Shown in pieces: positions 8,619 through 17,976 of a stretch of 64,000 nt of DNA. The translations under genes and the position numbers were made by a program. Each line of letters begins with the position of its first letter. Position 1 is the first letter of the stretch. This DNA is from Synechococcus sp. ROS8604. Lineage in GTDB: Bacteria > Cyanobacteriota > Cyanobacteriia > PCC-6307 > Cyanobiaceae. Under the pieces are notes generated by a model. That model worked only from the letters and a program-made list of their open reading frames with translations. It was not told where the DNA came from and did not search any database. The stretch covers positions 930,001 to 994,000 of the forward strand of contig NZ_CP047946.1 in NCBI RefSeq assembly GCF_014279655.1, read 5' to 3'.

Positions 8619-9160
8619 GCCAATGCTGCCTCTAGTCGCTGAAATACATCAGTATCGACGGAACAGCCCATCGCGAGCATCAACCGTTGTCTAATTAGGA
8701 GCTCCTCTTCCTTGCTGAGCAAGCCATTGGAGAAACGCTTTTCTAGGGAGCTAAAGGCGCGGACGTGGGTGAGAGGGGTGCAATCGATGGCAGCAAATCT
8801 CCAAATATTGAGGTGAGCGGCGCAGAGAGGTATCGCGAATCGATCGAGGCCATAGCCACTGCGTATGCCTTGGAGAAACGGCATGGAGGCATCGAGCAAA
8901 TCACGACGCAAAAAAGGAGCCATGATTTCAATAATCGGCACCCTGTGCAGGCTGCTGCCCACCCTTTGGCGTAACCAGCCGTATTCCTTGCAGAGGCTGC
9001 TGCTAAAGCTCACCGCCGGCTGGGAGGCACTGAGGTTGTAAATGCGTGCTGTGGCCAATAAGGTTTGGATGTCACTGCTGCGCAGCAAGACGTCGTCATC
9101 AATGAAGCCCATGTAATGACCAGGCCCAGGAGGAGGGAGCTGGAGCCAGGCTTCTTCCAT
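8615..9160 (-). CDS. Glycosyltransferase-like protein, possibly 5'-truncated
   Basis: About 181 residues. The N-terminal sequence has HYMGFIDDDVLLRSSD, an acidic D-D-D motif of the kind that binds metal and nucleotide sugar in GT-A folds, and resembles DUF707-type proteins. Full-length relatives normally have an extra N-terminal half before this motif. Here the frame begins only 15 residues earlier, next to AT-rich DNA with no gene, so the gene is probably truncated. It is coupled to the methyltransferase downstream by a 4-base overlap. Assigning a sugar is not possible. Confidence 0.6.
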   Translation of the reverse strand: MEEAWLQLPPPGPGHYMGFIDDDVLLRSSDIQTLLATARIYNLSASQPAVSFSSSLCKEYGWLRQRVGSSLHRVPIIEIMAPFLRRDLLDASMPFLQGIRSGYGLDRFAIPLCAAHLNIWRFAAIDCTPLTHVRAFSSLEKRFSNGLLSKEEELLIRQRLMLAMGCSVDTDVFQRLEAALA

Positions 9161-9700
9161 CAGATGGCCTTTGCATTTAATTTTATTTAATTTGTATTGG
9201 TTCTGGTCAGCTTGCTTTGCTGTTGACTCATTGATTCACTGTTCGGAATGGTTTTACTTTCTGGCATATATTGCTTCTCTGGATTGTGTTCGATTCAGAG
9301 CTTCGATCGCTTTCAGTTTAGCTTGTTTGATGGGTATTGTTTCTTGGCGATTATTTAGTATTGATTTGGCAGAAGAAGGTTCTTCTTTAGAGTTTTCTGT
9401 CTAGTTGTAATTGGTCATGCTTGATTGGTTTTCAGCCATGTTTCGTGTCGGTTTGTTTGCCATGATTCAAAAAGTTAAACGTGATTTATGATCGCAAGTC
9501 TTGATTGATGACGTGTAGTCTTTCCTCTTTGTAAGTGCTTCTGGGACTCGTTGTCGAATGGATTCGTTTGATACGGTACTTAGTGTTTTAAGTAAGAAAG
9601 CTTTTTCATGGAATAGTCAAATTTCTAGAGCTTTTTAGCTTTGATTTTGTTTTCATCCCGTCTTTTCGTAAAAAATGATGACTAATTTTTTTCTTGTGGT
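9161..9700. other. AT-rich stretch without a supported gene
   Basis: About 540 bases, clearly richer in A and T than the flanks, with many short T-runs. A 77-codon open frame at 9171-9404 on the plus strand has a hydrophobic, irregular composition and no recognisable motif, so I do not call it. The stretch lies between a truncated glycosyltransferase gene and a decayed chitinase and is probably a degenerated intergenic region or an old junction. Confidence 0.4.
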
Positions 9701-12700
9701 TTGACCTATCAAGTCAACCCTGCAGGATCTGATATCACCGGTTTGAATCCCACAATAGATCGCCTTGATTTTGGAGAGATTTCTGTTCATGGCTTAATTC
9801 TTGTTGCGTTGCCTGATGGCACAGCAGGAATTGTGAATCCCTGGGGTGATCAAGTGCAAACGCTTCAGGGTTTGAGCTGGAATGATCTCAGTTTGGATAA
9901 CCTTGGTGTTGTTTGTAATGAACATCTTCGTCAAGATATTGGGGCGGTGCTGTCTTGGGAGCAAAATATTGGTCCATGGGATTCAAGCACTGTGTATGTG
10001 CGCTCCCATCATTTTGGTGTCTAAGAGGTGATTAATGGCTTTGATCCTCAAACTCAAAAGCTGAATTTTCTATACACAGCTACCCATGAACGACTTTCGG
10101 GTGCCAACACCGATCAGGGCTTGTTGATTCAGTTTGAGCCCACGAATCAAAGTGTTCTATTAACAGGAGTTCAAAGCAGTGATTTTATTGGTGCCAATCT
10201 CGAGTTTCATCACGATTAGGTGATGGAGGACAACCTCGAGGTTTCCTTTGGCTTTACTGCTGAAGAGGTGTCCTTGGTCAGCCGAGCAGGTCTGCTCACA
10301 CCTCAGGCTCCGAGTGGTGCTTCCACAGATGGCGATCAGGTGCGTGCTGGTCTGATGGTGAATCCTGATTCCACGTTGATAGCGATGGAATCTTCCCACT
10401 CCATGCAAGCTCACAGTGTGCACAACCATTCGATGTCCGATGGCATGTCGGCTGATGGCATGGGTTCGCTGCCATCGAGTTCGGGTGATTTGCAGGCCTC
10501 GGTTGCTGGCCAGCTTTATTCGGGTGGAATGGGTGGAACTCTCACGCTCTCGAATACGTCTGCTGTAGCGCAGAGCGATTGGTCGTTCAGTTTTTTGACC
10601 AATCAATCTGGCTTTGAGAGTTGGTCGGCGGAATCCTCCGTGACTGATCTTGGTGGCGGTACCTATCAGGTGATGATCACTCCTCCAGCATGGGGGCTTG
10701 AGATTCCGGCTGGTGGTTATGTTGTCCTCGCTTTCAATGCCAACAGCGTGGGATTGCCGGCAACGGGTGCCTCATCAATGCGCTGTTCTTTGTTAATGGG
10801 TCTGGTGCCGGAGTTGTTGCACCTGTTCCACCAGAAAACAGCGACACATCTTTGTTGGCTGTTATTTAAGCACCGCCTGTTGTTGAAACACTGTCTGATG
10901 TTGAGGCATCGGTGGTGATGGCAGATGCGCAGGGCTTTTCCGTCTCAGCCTCCATCAATGGAGGTTGGTCTGGTGTCTTCGCGGGAGAAATCAGCGTGAC
11001 TAATCTCGGAGATGTCTCTGCCGGTACCGACTGGAATGTTGCCCTTGTGATCGATGTACCTCTCACCTCGGTGAGCAACTTTGATGTGGAGTCTTCACTG
11101 CGGAGCGATGGTCACTACGAAGTCTCACTTTCTCCGAAAGCGTGGTCTGCTCCATTGGCTCTAGGTGCCTCTCAGGTGTCCTATTACCAAGCTGCAGGTG
11201 ATGCAACAGACCCAGCTCAAGTGTTTGATTTTGTTGATGTTGTGGTTTCGGATCGTTCAGTGACCACTTTGGAGCAGACGGATCCTCCAGCTCAGATCAC
11301 CGAATCAGCGCTCTCTGATACAGCGGAAATTGAATCCATCGCCATTGTTGAACCCATTGTCTCGAACCAATCGAACGGCTCAGTGGATCCACAGGCAGAT
11401 GCCTCAATGATGTTGAGGGAGCAAGCACTTTTTCCGTTACCGTTGATTGGGCTTCGGATGGGGAGGGTGACATGCGAATCGTCACCTATTTCGAGGAATG
11501 GGGTGTGTATGAGCGCGATATCAATCTGTCTGCTGTGAATGGGCAAGCAATGACCCATCTCAACTACAGCTTCTTTGATGTCAAAGCCGATGGCTCTGTT
11601 CAGCTGTTTGATACTTATGCAGCACAGGAGAATCTCTTTGATGCTGCTGATCAAGTAACTCGAACCTTCACAACAGCTGAGTATCAGGCCGTTGATCCAG
11701 TCCTGATCGCTGTTTATAACTCAGATTGCTACACGATTACTGAAACGGCTGAATCTGTCACAGTTACCAGTGTTCCCGTTGGTTGGAATGATGCTGGACC
11801 TCAAGATGCCGGTAATTTCGAGCAACTGAGCCGTTTCAAGGAGCTCAACCCCAATGTTTAGCTTGGTTTTGCCCTTGGTGGATGGACGCTCTCAGATGAG
11901 TTCAGCACGGCCTTTGCAACGCAAGCAGGCCGTGATCAGTTCACGAGTGATGTGGTGGATATTTTCACAACCTATGAGTTCATCAGTGTTGTGGATTTTG
12001 ATTGGGAATATCCCGGTGGTGGTGATGCGGGCAATGCATCGAGTGCCAATTATGGGGCCAATTTTGCCCTAGTACTTGAGCAGTTGCGCAGCGAGCTTGA
12101 TGCACTCGAATCGCAAACTGGCTGAAACTTTGAGGTGTCGATCGCTATGGCGGGCGGCTTAGAACAACTTGCTAATCTCAATCTTGCTTGAATCGATACC
12201 TATGTTGATTTTTATAATGTGATGACCTACGACTTCCGCGGAGGTTGGGAGAATCAAACGGGGCATCAAGCGGCAATGACAGGGGATGCCAACAATTACG
12301 ATGTCATCACTGCTGTTTCTGTCTTTGAAGAGGCTGGGTTTGCCCTCAACAAGGTTGTTTTATAAGCTACCGCTACACCCGGGCTTGGGGTGGTGTTGAG
12401 GATAATGGCACCTTTGGTTGTCAACAATCTGGCACTGGGTCTGAAGTGCAAGGGTCTTTTGAAGCTGGGGTTTATGACTACAAAGACATCGTGTCTGATG
12501 TAATCACCGTCAGACATGTTTGTATTGGGATGATAACAATAAACCGGCCTTCACCTACAACGGTGATGAATGGAGTTCGATTGAAACAACTGCCACGATT
12601 GCCTGTAAAGCCGCCTACGTGCAAGAGAAGGGTCTAGGCGGAATGCTGTTCTGGGTCTTAAGTAATGATGCAGAAGGCGATCTTAGTTTAGTGAAAGCAG

Positions 12701-12828
12701 CTGATGATATTCTTCTTCAGGGTGGTTCCTGTCAAGAAGCTATTGTGAGTGCACCCGAATTTGATTATATATTGGGCAGTAATGGCGAATTTGGTTTAAG
12801 TGATTTTACGGTTTTAGTTTTAGCTTAA
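9701..12828 (+). pseudogene. Decayed multidomain chitin-binding GH18 chitinase
   Basis: Four blocks can be stitched together. An N-terminal domain (9701 to about 10300) is interrupted by TAA 10022-10024 and TAG 10217-10219. Two tandem CBM2-like Trp-rich binding domains follow (about 10490-10760 and 10915-11190), separated by a frameshift near 10770 and a TAA at 10867-10869. After another shift near 11425 comes a GH18 catalytic domain starting MRIVTYFEEWGVYE. It has stops at 11859, 12123, 12189 and 12363 and two more shifts near 12366 and 12515. The active-site motif survives as VVDFDWEYPGG, although the first Asp of the usual D-G-x-D-x-D-x-E has become Ser. Chitin degradation is known in some marine picocyanobacteria; this copy is dead. 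Confidence 0.9.
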
Positions 12829-12879
12829 ATTTGCTTATTGTTCATGTAGTGTTGATTGCTATCGCCGATGGCTGAGTTA

Positions 12880-12907
12880 AAATCCTTCTATTGATAGGAG
12901 GATTTTT
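12880..12907 (+). terminator. Strong hairpin terminator after the chitinase remnant
   Basis: An 11-bp stem with only one G-U pair, loop TTGA, followed by a T run. It sits about 50 bases after the former chitinase 3' end and still looks functional. Confidence 0.75.
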
Positions 12908-13033
12908 GGCTTTTCTTATTGGTTTTTTTCTTCTTTTTTGTTGGCAAAATGGTGCTGTTTTCATTTCACACCTGCGTGTTTCGCAGTCGTGGCAGCAAGC
13001 GCCGATGATGGCTGCATCGATTGGTCTGAACGA

Positions 13034-13531
13034 ATGGGCGTGCTGCGTCGACTTTTGTTTTCCTTGTTAGCGGCGGTGGTGCTGCTGCTGATCACCCCAA
13101 ATGCAGCTCTTGCCCAGGTGCATCAGCACAACGACGAGGCTGGAGCACCGATGCTGCGCAGTCTTGAAAGTTTGCGTGACCTTGATTACGACAGTTGGCA
13201 GGCCGTGGCCTATCGCACCGGCAAGCCGGGGAACCCCGTTGTGCTTAGGATTGTTGGCTATCCCGGAAAAGTGAGGCTCGATCACCCAGCGTCTTTGCTG
13301 GTTCAGGCTGGAGTGAGGAAGTGGCAATTGGATGACATCACCCTCGACAATCCAGCCCTTGCCAAGGACGGCCGAGAAGCTGCTGCTGAATTCGCCCTCG
13401 ATCCGCTCCTCAGTGATCTAAGTAACAACCGACCATTGCGCTTGTTCCTGCCGGGTGTGTTCAATGAGCTGCCCGTACCTCCCTACGTGGTGCGTGAGTG
13501 GCGCGACGTGCAAACCCAGCCGCTGAGCTGA
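13034..13531 (+). CDS. DUF3122-type exported protein
   Basis: About 165 residues from ATG 13034. A frame 32 codons longer is open, but the ATG gives a clean signal peptide: MGVLRRLLF, a hydrophobic core, and a likely cut after ALA. The mature part (LRSLESLRDLDYDSWQAVAY) fits the cyanobacterial DUF3122 family, which is of unknown function and probably periplasmic or thylakoid-lumenal. Its stop overlaps the ribD start by one base, so the two are co-transcribed and likely translationally coupled. Confidence 0.75.
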   Translation: MGVLRRLLFSLLAAVVLLLITPNAALAQVHQHNDEAGAPMLRSLESLRDLDYDSWQAVAYRTGKPGNPVVLRIVGYPGKVRLDHPASLLVQAGVRKWQLDDITLDNPALAKDGREAAAEFALDPLLSDLSNNRPLRLFLPGVFNELPVPPYVVREWRDVQTQPLS

Positions 13532-14649
13532 TGCAAACCGGCTGCAACCGCTGGACTCCTTGGATGCGTCGGGCGCTGCAATTAGCAGCCTTGGCGGACG
13601 GCCAAACAAGCCCCAACCCCTTGGTGGGGGCAGTGGTTCTTGACGCGCAAGGAGCCTTGGTGGGCGAAGGCTTTCACGCCAAGGCAGGACAAGCCCATGC
13701 CGAGGTTGGTGCGCTTGCTCAAGCTGGCTCTCGTGCGAACGGAGGCACGATCATTGTCACGTTGGAGCCCTGCTGTCATCAGGGCCGCACCCCCCCCTGT
13801 GCGCAGGCGGTGATTGCTGCTGGCATTCAGCGCGTTGTTGTGGCCCTTACAGATCCTGATCCACGCGTGGCCGGTGGTGGCATTCAGCGTTTAAGAGATG
13901 CTGGATTGGAGGTGATCGCAGGGGTGATGGAGGCAGAAGCGGCCCAACAAAACCGAGCCTTCGTCCATCGCGTTCAAACGGGTCGTCCCTGGGGACTTCT
14001 CAAATGGGCGATGAGTTTGGATGGTCGCACTGCCCTGCCGAATGGCGAAAGTCAGTGGATTAGTGCTCCTCCAGCTCGCGCTTGGGTGCATCAGCTACGC
14101 GCCAGTTGTGATGCGGTGATTGTGGGAGGTGGCACCGTGCGCACCGATAACCCCCTGCTCACCAGCCGCGGTCGTCGCTTGCCCGAACCCTTGCGGGTGG
14201 TGCTGAGCCGCAGCCTTGACTTGCCTGCCCAGGCCCAGCTTTGGGATACAAGCCTGGCGGCAACCCTTCTCGCCCATGGGCCAGGTAGCGCTGATCGCTC
14301 TCTGCCTGAGGGCCCGGAGCCTCTTGAGCTTTTGGCCAGCGAGCCCTTGGACCTTCTGCAAGTCTTGTCTCAAAGAGGTTGCAACCGGGTGCTCTGGGAA
14401 TGCGGCCCGGCCTTGGCAGCAACAGCTCTACAGCAAGGGTGTGTGCAGGAGTTGGCGGTGGTGATTGCCCCCAAGCTTCTTGGAGGCACATTGGCGCGAA
14501 CGCCCCTTGGTGACCTGGGTTTCTCGGCGATGGATCAGGTGATTCCTGTTTCCGGGCTTTCGGCAGAGCGCCTGGGCCGTGATGTGTTGCTGCAATCTTT
14601 AATGCCTGCCCTTGGACCAGCTGTTCACGGGGTATCCCAAAGCGATTGA
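13531..14649 (+). CDS. ribD: Bifunctional riboflavin biosynthesis deaminase/reductase RibD
   Basis: About 372 residues from ATG 13531. The N-terminal cytidine-deaminase-like domain has the zinc motif HAE at 56-58 and PCCHQGRTPPC at 80-90, with Glu58 as proton shuttle. The C-terminal reductase domain (about 155-372) begins PWGLLKWAMSLDGRTA and has the NADPH-binding-type VIVGGGTVRTDNP. It carries out steps two and three of riboflavin synthesis from GTP: deamination of the pyrimidine and reduction of the ribose side chain. An in-frame start 11 codons earlier exists, but ATG 13531 overlaps the preceding stop and is preferred. Confidence 0.93.
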   Translation: MQTGCNRWTPWMRRALQLAALADGQTSPNPLVGAVVLDAQGALVGEGFHAKAGQAHAEVGALAQAGSRANGGTIIVTLEPCCHQGRTPPCAQAVIAAGIQRVVVALTDPDPRVAGGGIQRLRDAGLEVIAGVMEAEAAQQNRAFVHRVQTGRPWGLLKWAMSLDGRTALPNGESQWISAPPARAWVHQLRASCDAVIVGGGTVRTDNPLLTSRGRRLPEPLRVVLSRSLDLPAQAQLWDTSLAATLLAHGPGSADRSLPEGPEPLELLASEPLDLLQVLSQRGCNRVLWECGPALAATALQQGCVQELAVVIAPKLLGGTLARTPLGDLGFSAMDQVIPVSGLSAERLGRDVLLQSLMPALGPAVHGVSQSD

Positions 14650-14919
14650 AGCGTCCAGGGACCGCCCTCTATCACCCAAAACGCTCCATTCACCAGCCGG
14701 ACGTTTTGATCGATCGCTTCAATCTTTTGCAACTCGCTGGTGCTGAGTTTGATCTCCGCCGCTTGAAAGTTTTCAAGCAACCGTGACGGTTTAACGGATT
14801 TAGGAATCGCTGAGATGCCCCGTTGCATATCCCAGGCCAGCACCACTTGCGCCGGAGAACAGCCTCGCGTTTCCGCAATCGAGCGAATGACGGGATTTTC
14901 GAGCACAACCGGCGCATCC
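14625..14919 (-). pseudogene. C-terminal fragment of an aldo/keto reductase gene
   Basis: About 98 codons ending at the stop 14625-14627 encode the last quarter of an aldose-reductase-type AKR: ENPVIRSIAE, AQVVLAWDMQRG, the NADP-binding IPKSVKPSRLLENF, and the tail GGPWTLQSLWD. Homology stops abruptly near 14919, where a piece of lhr begins on the other strand. The same-strand N-terminal piece of an AKR of the same type lies at 16741-16920, so one gene was split. The frame stays open further upstream only as antisense of lhr, which is not AKR sequence. The 3' end overlaps ribD by 25 bases. Confidence 0.8.
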
Positions 14920-14924
14920 TTCAC

Positions 14925-15695
14925 ATGCGGGCCGAAGTGGATCGGGCCAGTCGCGGCGACCTCGACACCCCGGAGCTGCAAGCTCTCCTGCCCTTGCTGG
15001 AGCGTCAGCAGGACCTCTCTGTGTTGCCATGCATCGATCAGCTGCTGGTGGAAACCTGCACCACGAAAGAAGGGAGCCATCTCTACACCTATCCCTTCGA
15101 AAGCCGTTTCGTACACGAGGGAATTGGCTTTCTCTGGGCCGCTCGGCTCACCCAGCTGGAACGAGGCACGATCACTGTGTCGGTGAACGACTACGGCTTC
15201 GAGCTGCTTGCACCCAAGGGCTACCCCATGGCTGAGCTGCTGGAAGACCATCGCGATCAACTGTTGGCGGCTGATGCTTTGGAACGGGATCTGGAACAGG
15301 CCCTCAACCTCTCCGAACTGCGACGCTGCCGTTTCAGAGCGATCGCTCAGATCGCTGGGCTGATGAACCGTGGCTTTCCTGGTTCCAGCAAAAGCACCGG
15401 ACAACTCCAGATCAGTGCTTCGCTGCTGTTTGATGTGTTCGAGCGTCACGAAGCCGGCAATTTGCTGCTGCAGCAAGCACGCCGTGAAGTGCTGGAGGAG
15501 CAACTCGAACTCTCGAGGCTGCGGGCGGCGCTCGAACGCGCCCAGGCTCAGACGTTCCTCCACATCGAAACACCACGGCCAGGACCGTTGGCTTTCCCGC
15601 TGCTGGTGGAACGGCTCAACAACCGAATGAGCAACGAAACCGTGCTGGAACGGGTGATGCGGATGAAAGCGGAGGCGGAACGCAATGAACGCTGA
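14925..15695 (+). pseudogene. C-terminal fragment of Lhr-type DEXH helicase
   Basis: About 256 codons match the C-terminal domains of ligase-associated Lhr helicases: ETCTTKEGSHLYTYPFE, SVNDYGFELL, GFPGSSKSTGQLQ, QARREVLEEQLE and the end LAFPLLVERL. The whole N-terminal ATPase core (about 550 residues, Walker motifs) is absent. The sequence starts exactly where the AKR fragment on the other strand ends. It cannot act as a helicase. It was probably carried in beside the methylglyoxal synthase gene that follows in the same direction. Confidence 0.8.
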
Positions 15696-15769
15696 ACGTG
15701 CGCCTCGGTACGGCAGGCACCTGAAGGCATGACTACGTTTCAGCCAAAACGCATCGAGGCGTACAGGAC

Positions 15770-16666
15770 ATGGGCACCGAAGACCTCACCAACTTTTTGA
15801 TCGCCAGCAGCGAGCTTCCCAAGACTTTCTCAGAGGATGAGATTGCAGCCTTCGCCGCCCAGCTGCATGTGGAGGAGCACCCGGCTGGTGAACTGTTGAT
15901 GAAGGAGAGCACGCCCGCCTGCAGCTTGATGTTGCTGTTGTCAGGAGAGGTGCGGCGCATGCTTGCCGATGTGGAACTGGACCTGCTCCGTGCCGGTGAA
16001 TTCTTCGGTGAAAGCATGTTCACCGACGAAGGCAGTCACTTCGCCAATGTGGTCACAACGCAGCCGGTGACCATTGCACGCCTTTCGGTCGACCACTACG
16101 GATCGCTGGTGGAAACGGCACCGATCACCGCGAGGAAGTTCAAGCAATACTTCTCAGCCATCCACATGCAGGAGGTTTACGAGAAGCAGGGACTGAGTTT
16201 TGTGGACCAGCGCAGCTACCTCGGCCTGGTGGCCCACAACGAGATGAAGGAAAGCCTGATGGGATTCGCCGGCATCCATGCCGACAAACTCAAGCGTTTT
16301 CACCTGGTGGCGACTGGCACCACTGGCATCAAGTTGTATCAGGAAGTGGGGCTGATGATTTCCAAAAAGCTGGCCTCAGGCCCGCTTGGCGGTGATCAGG
16401 CGATCGGGAAGATGATCTCGGAAAACAACATCAAAGGTTTGATCTTCTTCCGTGATCCCCTCTCGGCCCATCCCCATCACGCTGATATCGAAGCCTTGGG
16501 GCGTTTGTGTGATGTGTATCAGGTCCCGATGGCCACCAATCCCGGTGGAGCAGCTGCCCTGCTCAACTACCTGCTGATCGACCATCCAGAGGAACCGGCC
16601 ATCCCCAACCGCGTGTTGGAGAAGTACAAAAACGCACAGAAGAAAGTTGTGGCACAACCGGCGTGA
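15770..16666 (+). CDS. Fusion of a cyclic-nucleotide-binding-like domain to methylglyoxal synthase
   Basis: 298 residues. Residues about 20-130 form a CRP-like cNMP-binding fold (LLLSGEVRRML, LRAGEFFGESMF). Residues about 150-270 match methylglyoxal synthase: VAHNEMK (His156, Lys160), ATGTTG, GPLGGDQ (Asp209), IFFRDPLSAHPHHAD (His236, Asp239). These correspond to E. coli His19, Lys23, Asp71, His98 and Asp101, so the enzyme, which turns dihydroxyacetone phosphate into methylglyoxal and phosphate, looks competent. E. coli-type proteins lack the N-terminal domain. The Arg that binds the cyclic phosphate is not seen (GSHFANV instead of a PRAA-like stretch), so another ligand, or none, is possible. 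The gene sits inside a split aldo/keto reductase locus. Confidence 0.85.
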   Translation: MGTEDLTNFLIASSELPKTFSEDEIAAFAAQLHVEEHPAGELLMKESTPACSLMLLLSGEVRRMLADVELDLLRAGEFFGESMFTDEGSHFANVVTTQPVTIARLSVDHYGSLVETAPITARKFKQYFSAIHMQEVYEKQGLSFVDQRSYLGLVAHNEMKESLMGFAGIHADKLKRFHLVATGTTGIKLYQEVGLMISKKLASGPLGGDQAIGKMISENNIKGLIFFRDPLSAHPHHADIEALGRLCDVYQVPMATNPGGAAALLNYLLIDHPEEPAIPNRVLEKYKNAQKKVVAQPA

Positions 16667-16740
16667 TGATTTAAATCGTTCGCAATCGACAGGATGTGAT
16701 CCAGAGCTTGTCTCTTGTGACCTCACGATTGTGAATGGCG

Positions 16741-16920
16741 TCAGAAAATAGCGTCGCCAACTTCCTTTTCATTGCCATAAATGCTCGCACAATCAATGTG
16801 GCGATATCCAATCTTGATGGCTTCCCGTACGGCCGTATAAACCTGTCTTGATTCGGATTTCCAGATGCCCAGACCCAAGAGCGGCATTCTGTTACCGTTG
16901 CTTAGGCAGGCGTATTGCAT
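16741..16920 (-). pseudogene. N-terminal fragment of an aldo/keto reductase gene
   Basis: 59 codons from ATG 16918-16920 to TGA 16741-16743. It encodes the first beta-strands of an [16 protein letters not shown] and [14 protein letters not shown], with the catalytic Asp and Tyr of the family. It stops at GDAIF, where a normal protein continues for about 260 residues. With the 14625-14919 fragment on the same strand it accounts for both ends of one gene; the middle, about 160 codons, is missing. Confidence 0.8.
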
Positions 16921-16989
16921 GGCTGTTATTGATTCTTTTGTTGTCTTCAGCTTAAAGCTGAAATCCCCGAGTCACCGTCGATCGTCGTT

Positions 16990-17712
16990 CTAAAAAATGT
17001 CTTTTTCTTCCACTTGGTTGGTGTAGCGACCAATCAGAACTCCCATCACCACCGCTAAATAAAGCGGTCCAATGATTCCTGTCACCACCGCCAGCATCCG
17101 CGAGACAGGCATGACCGGTTGGATGTCTCCAAAGCCCACCGTGGTTAAGCAGATAAAAGCGAAATAGTTGATTTGGGAAAAAGCTCTTACGGAGACCAGC
17201 ACGCTGGCGTTGGGCCCACTGGAAGATTCTTGAAGGATGTTGAGTGGTTCGAAACTGCCCGGCTGAATGGTTTCCACCGCACTCATCACCAATCCAGAGG
17301 TGAGCCCCAAAAGCAGATAGCCAGCGGCCGCACCCATCAGCAAGCCAGCCGTCACTTTGCGTTCCTGGGAGAGCCGTTCCACCAAGCGGATCACGCTCCA
17401 GCCCACCAGCACACTCCAAGTGAGCACGAGTGGAACGCCGCTCACCACCCAGCGCACAGGCGTGATTTGCCACAACAGCAGGGCAACCAGGGCCGCGAGC
17501 CCTAGCAGCTGATACAAACGGTCCTCAACAGTGAGCACCGTTTTGCGGATCATCACCAATTGCGTGAGCAGCAGGGCGATGAGGCCGTAACCCAGGGGGC
17601 CGATCCAGCTCAAGCGTGGAAAAGCAAAGCTCACCAACACCACTATGCAGAGGGCTAGCAGCAGCTCATAAATTTTTTCTTGATAGCGGCGCTTCGCTCG
17701 GTCTGATTTCAT
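16990..17712 (-). CDS. Potassium channel family protein
   Basis: 240 residues with about six hydrophobic segments, the last two flanking a pore loop with the K+ selectivity filter TTVGFGD at 190-196. The N-terminus is short and basic. There is no C-terminal RCK/TrkA regulatory domain, so gating is intrinsic or depends on partners. It probably mediates K+ flux across the plasma membrane. It is divergent from ftsH; the 264 bases between them hold no other supported gene and must contain both promoters. Confidence 0.85.
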   Translation of the reverse strand: MKSDRAKRRYQEKIYELLLALCIVVLVSFAFPRLSWIGPLGYGLIALLLTQLVMIRKTVLTVEDRLYQLLGLAALVALLLWQITPVRWVVSGVPLVLTWSVLVGWSVIRLVERLSQERKVTAGLLMGAAAGYLLLGLTSGLVMSAVETIQPGSFEPLNILQESSSGPNASVLVSVRAFSQINYFAFICLTTVGFGDIQPVMPVSRMLAVVTGIIGPLYLAVVMGVLIGRYTNQVEEKDIF

Positions 17713-17976
17713 CGTCGGAGCATTCCGCCAGGCTCAGGATTCCAACGATCGCGAACGCCAGCGAGCCCAGCAAGGTGGTGGGTATGCGGGTGATCAGCAG
17801 GTGTTTCCTGCTCAAGGAGCGCAGCCTTGGGAACCCATTCGCGCCGGAGCCATGCCCGGTTGCCAATGGGGGCGCAGCCTTTCGCTTGTGACCCAGGCGT
17901 TCGGTTCTCCTCCCAGCACGGCCACCCACCAGGGAAACAACCGACTTAGTTTGGTGCGCATTCGGGAAGCAGCTAC

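Noticed and set aside
9171-9404. 77-codon plus-strand frame
   Set aside because: Irregular hydrophobic composition, A+T-rich DNA, no plausible start context.
14920-15563. Long minus-strand open frame continuous with the aldo/keto reductase C-terminal fragment
   Set aside because: It is antisense to the lhr fragment, whose plus-strand frame matches a known family along its length; the open minus frame is a by-product of G+C-rich codons.
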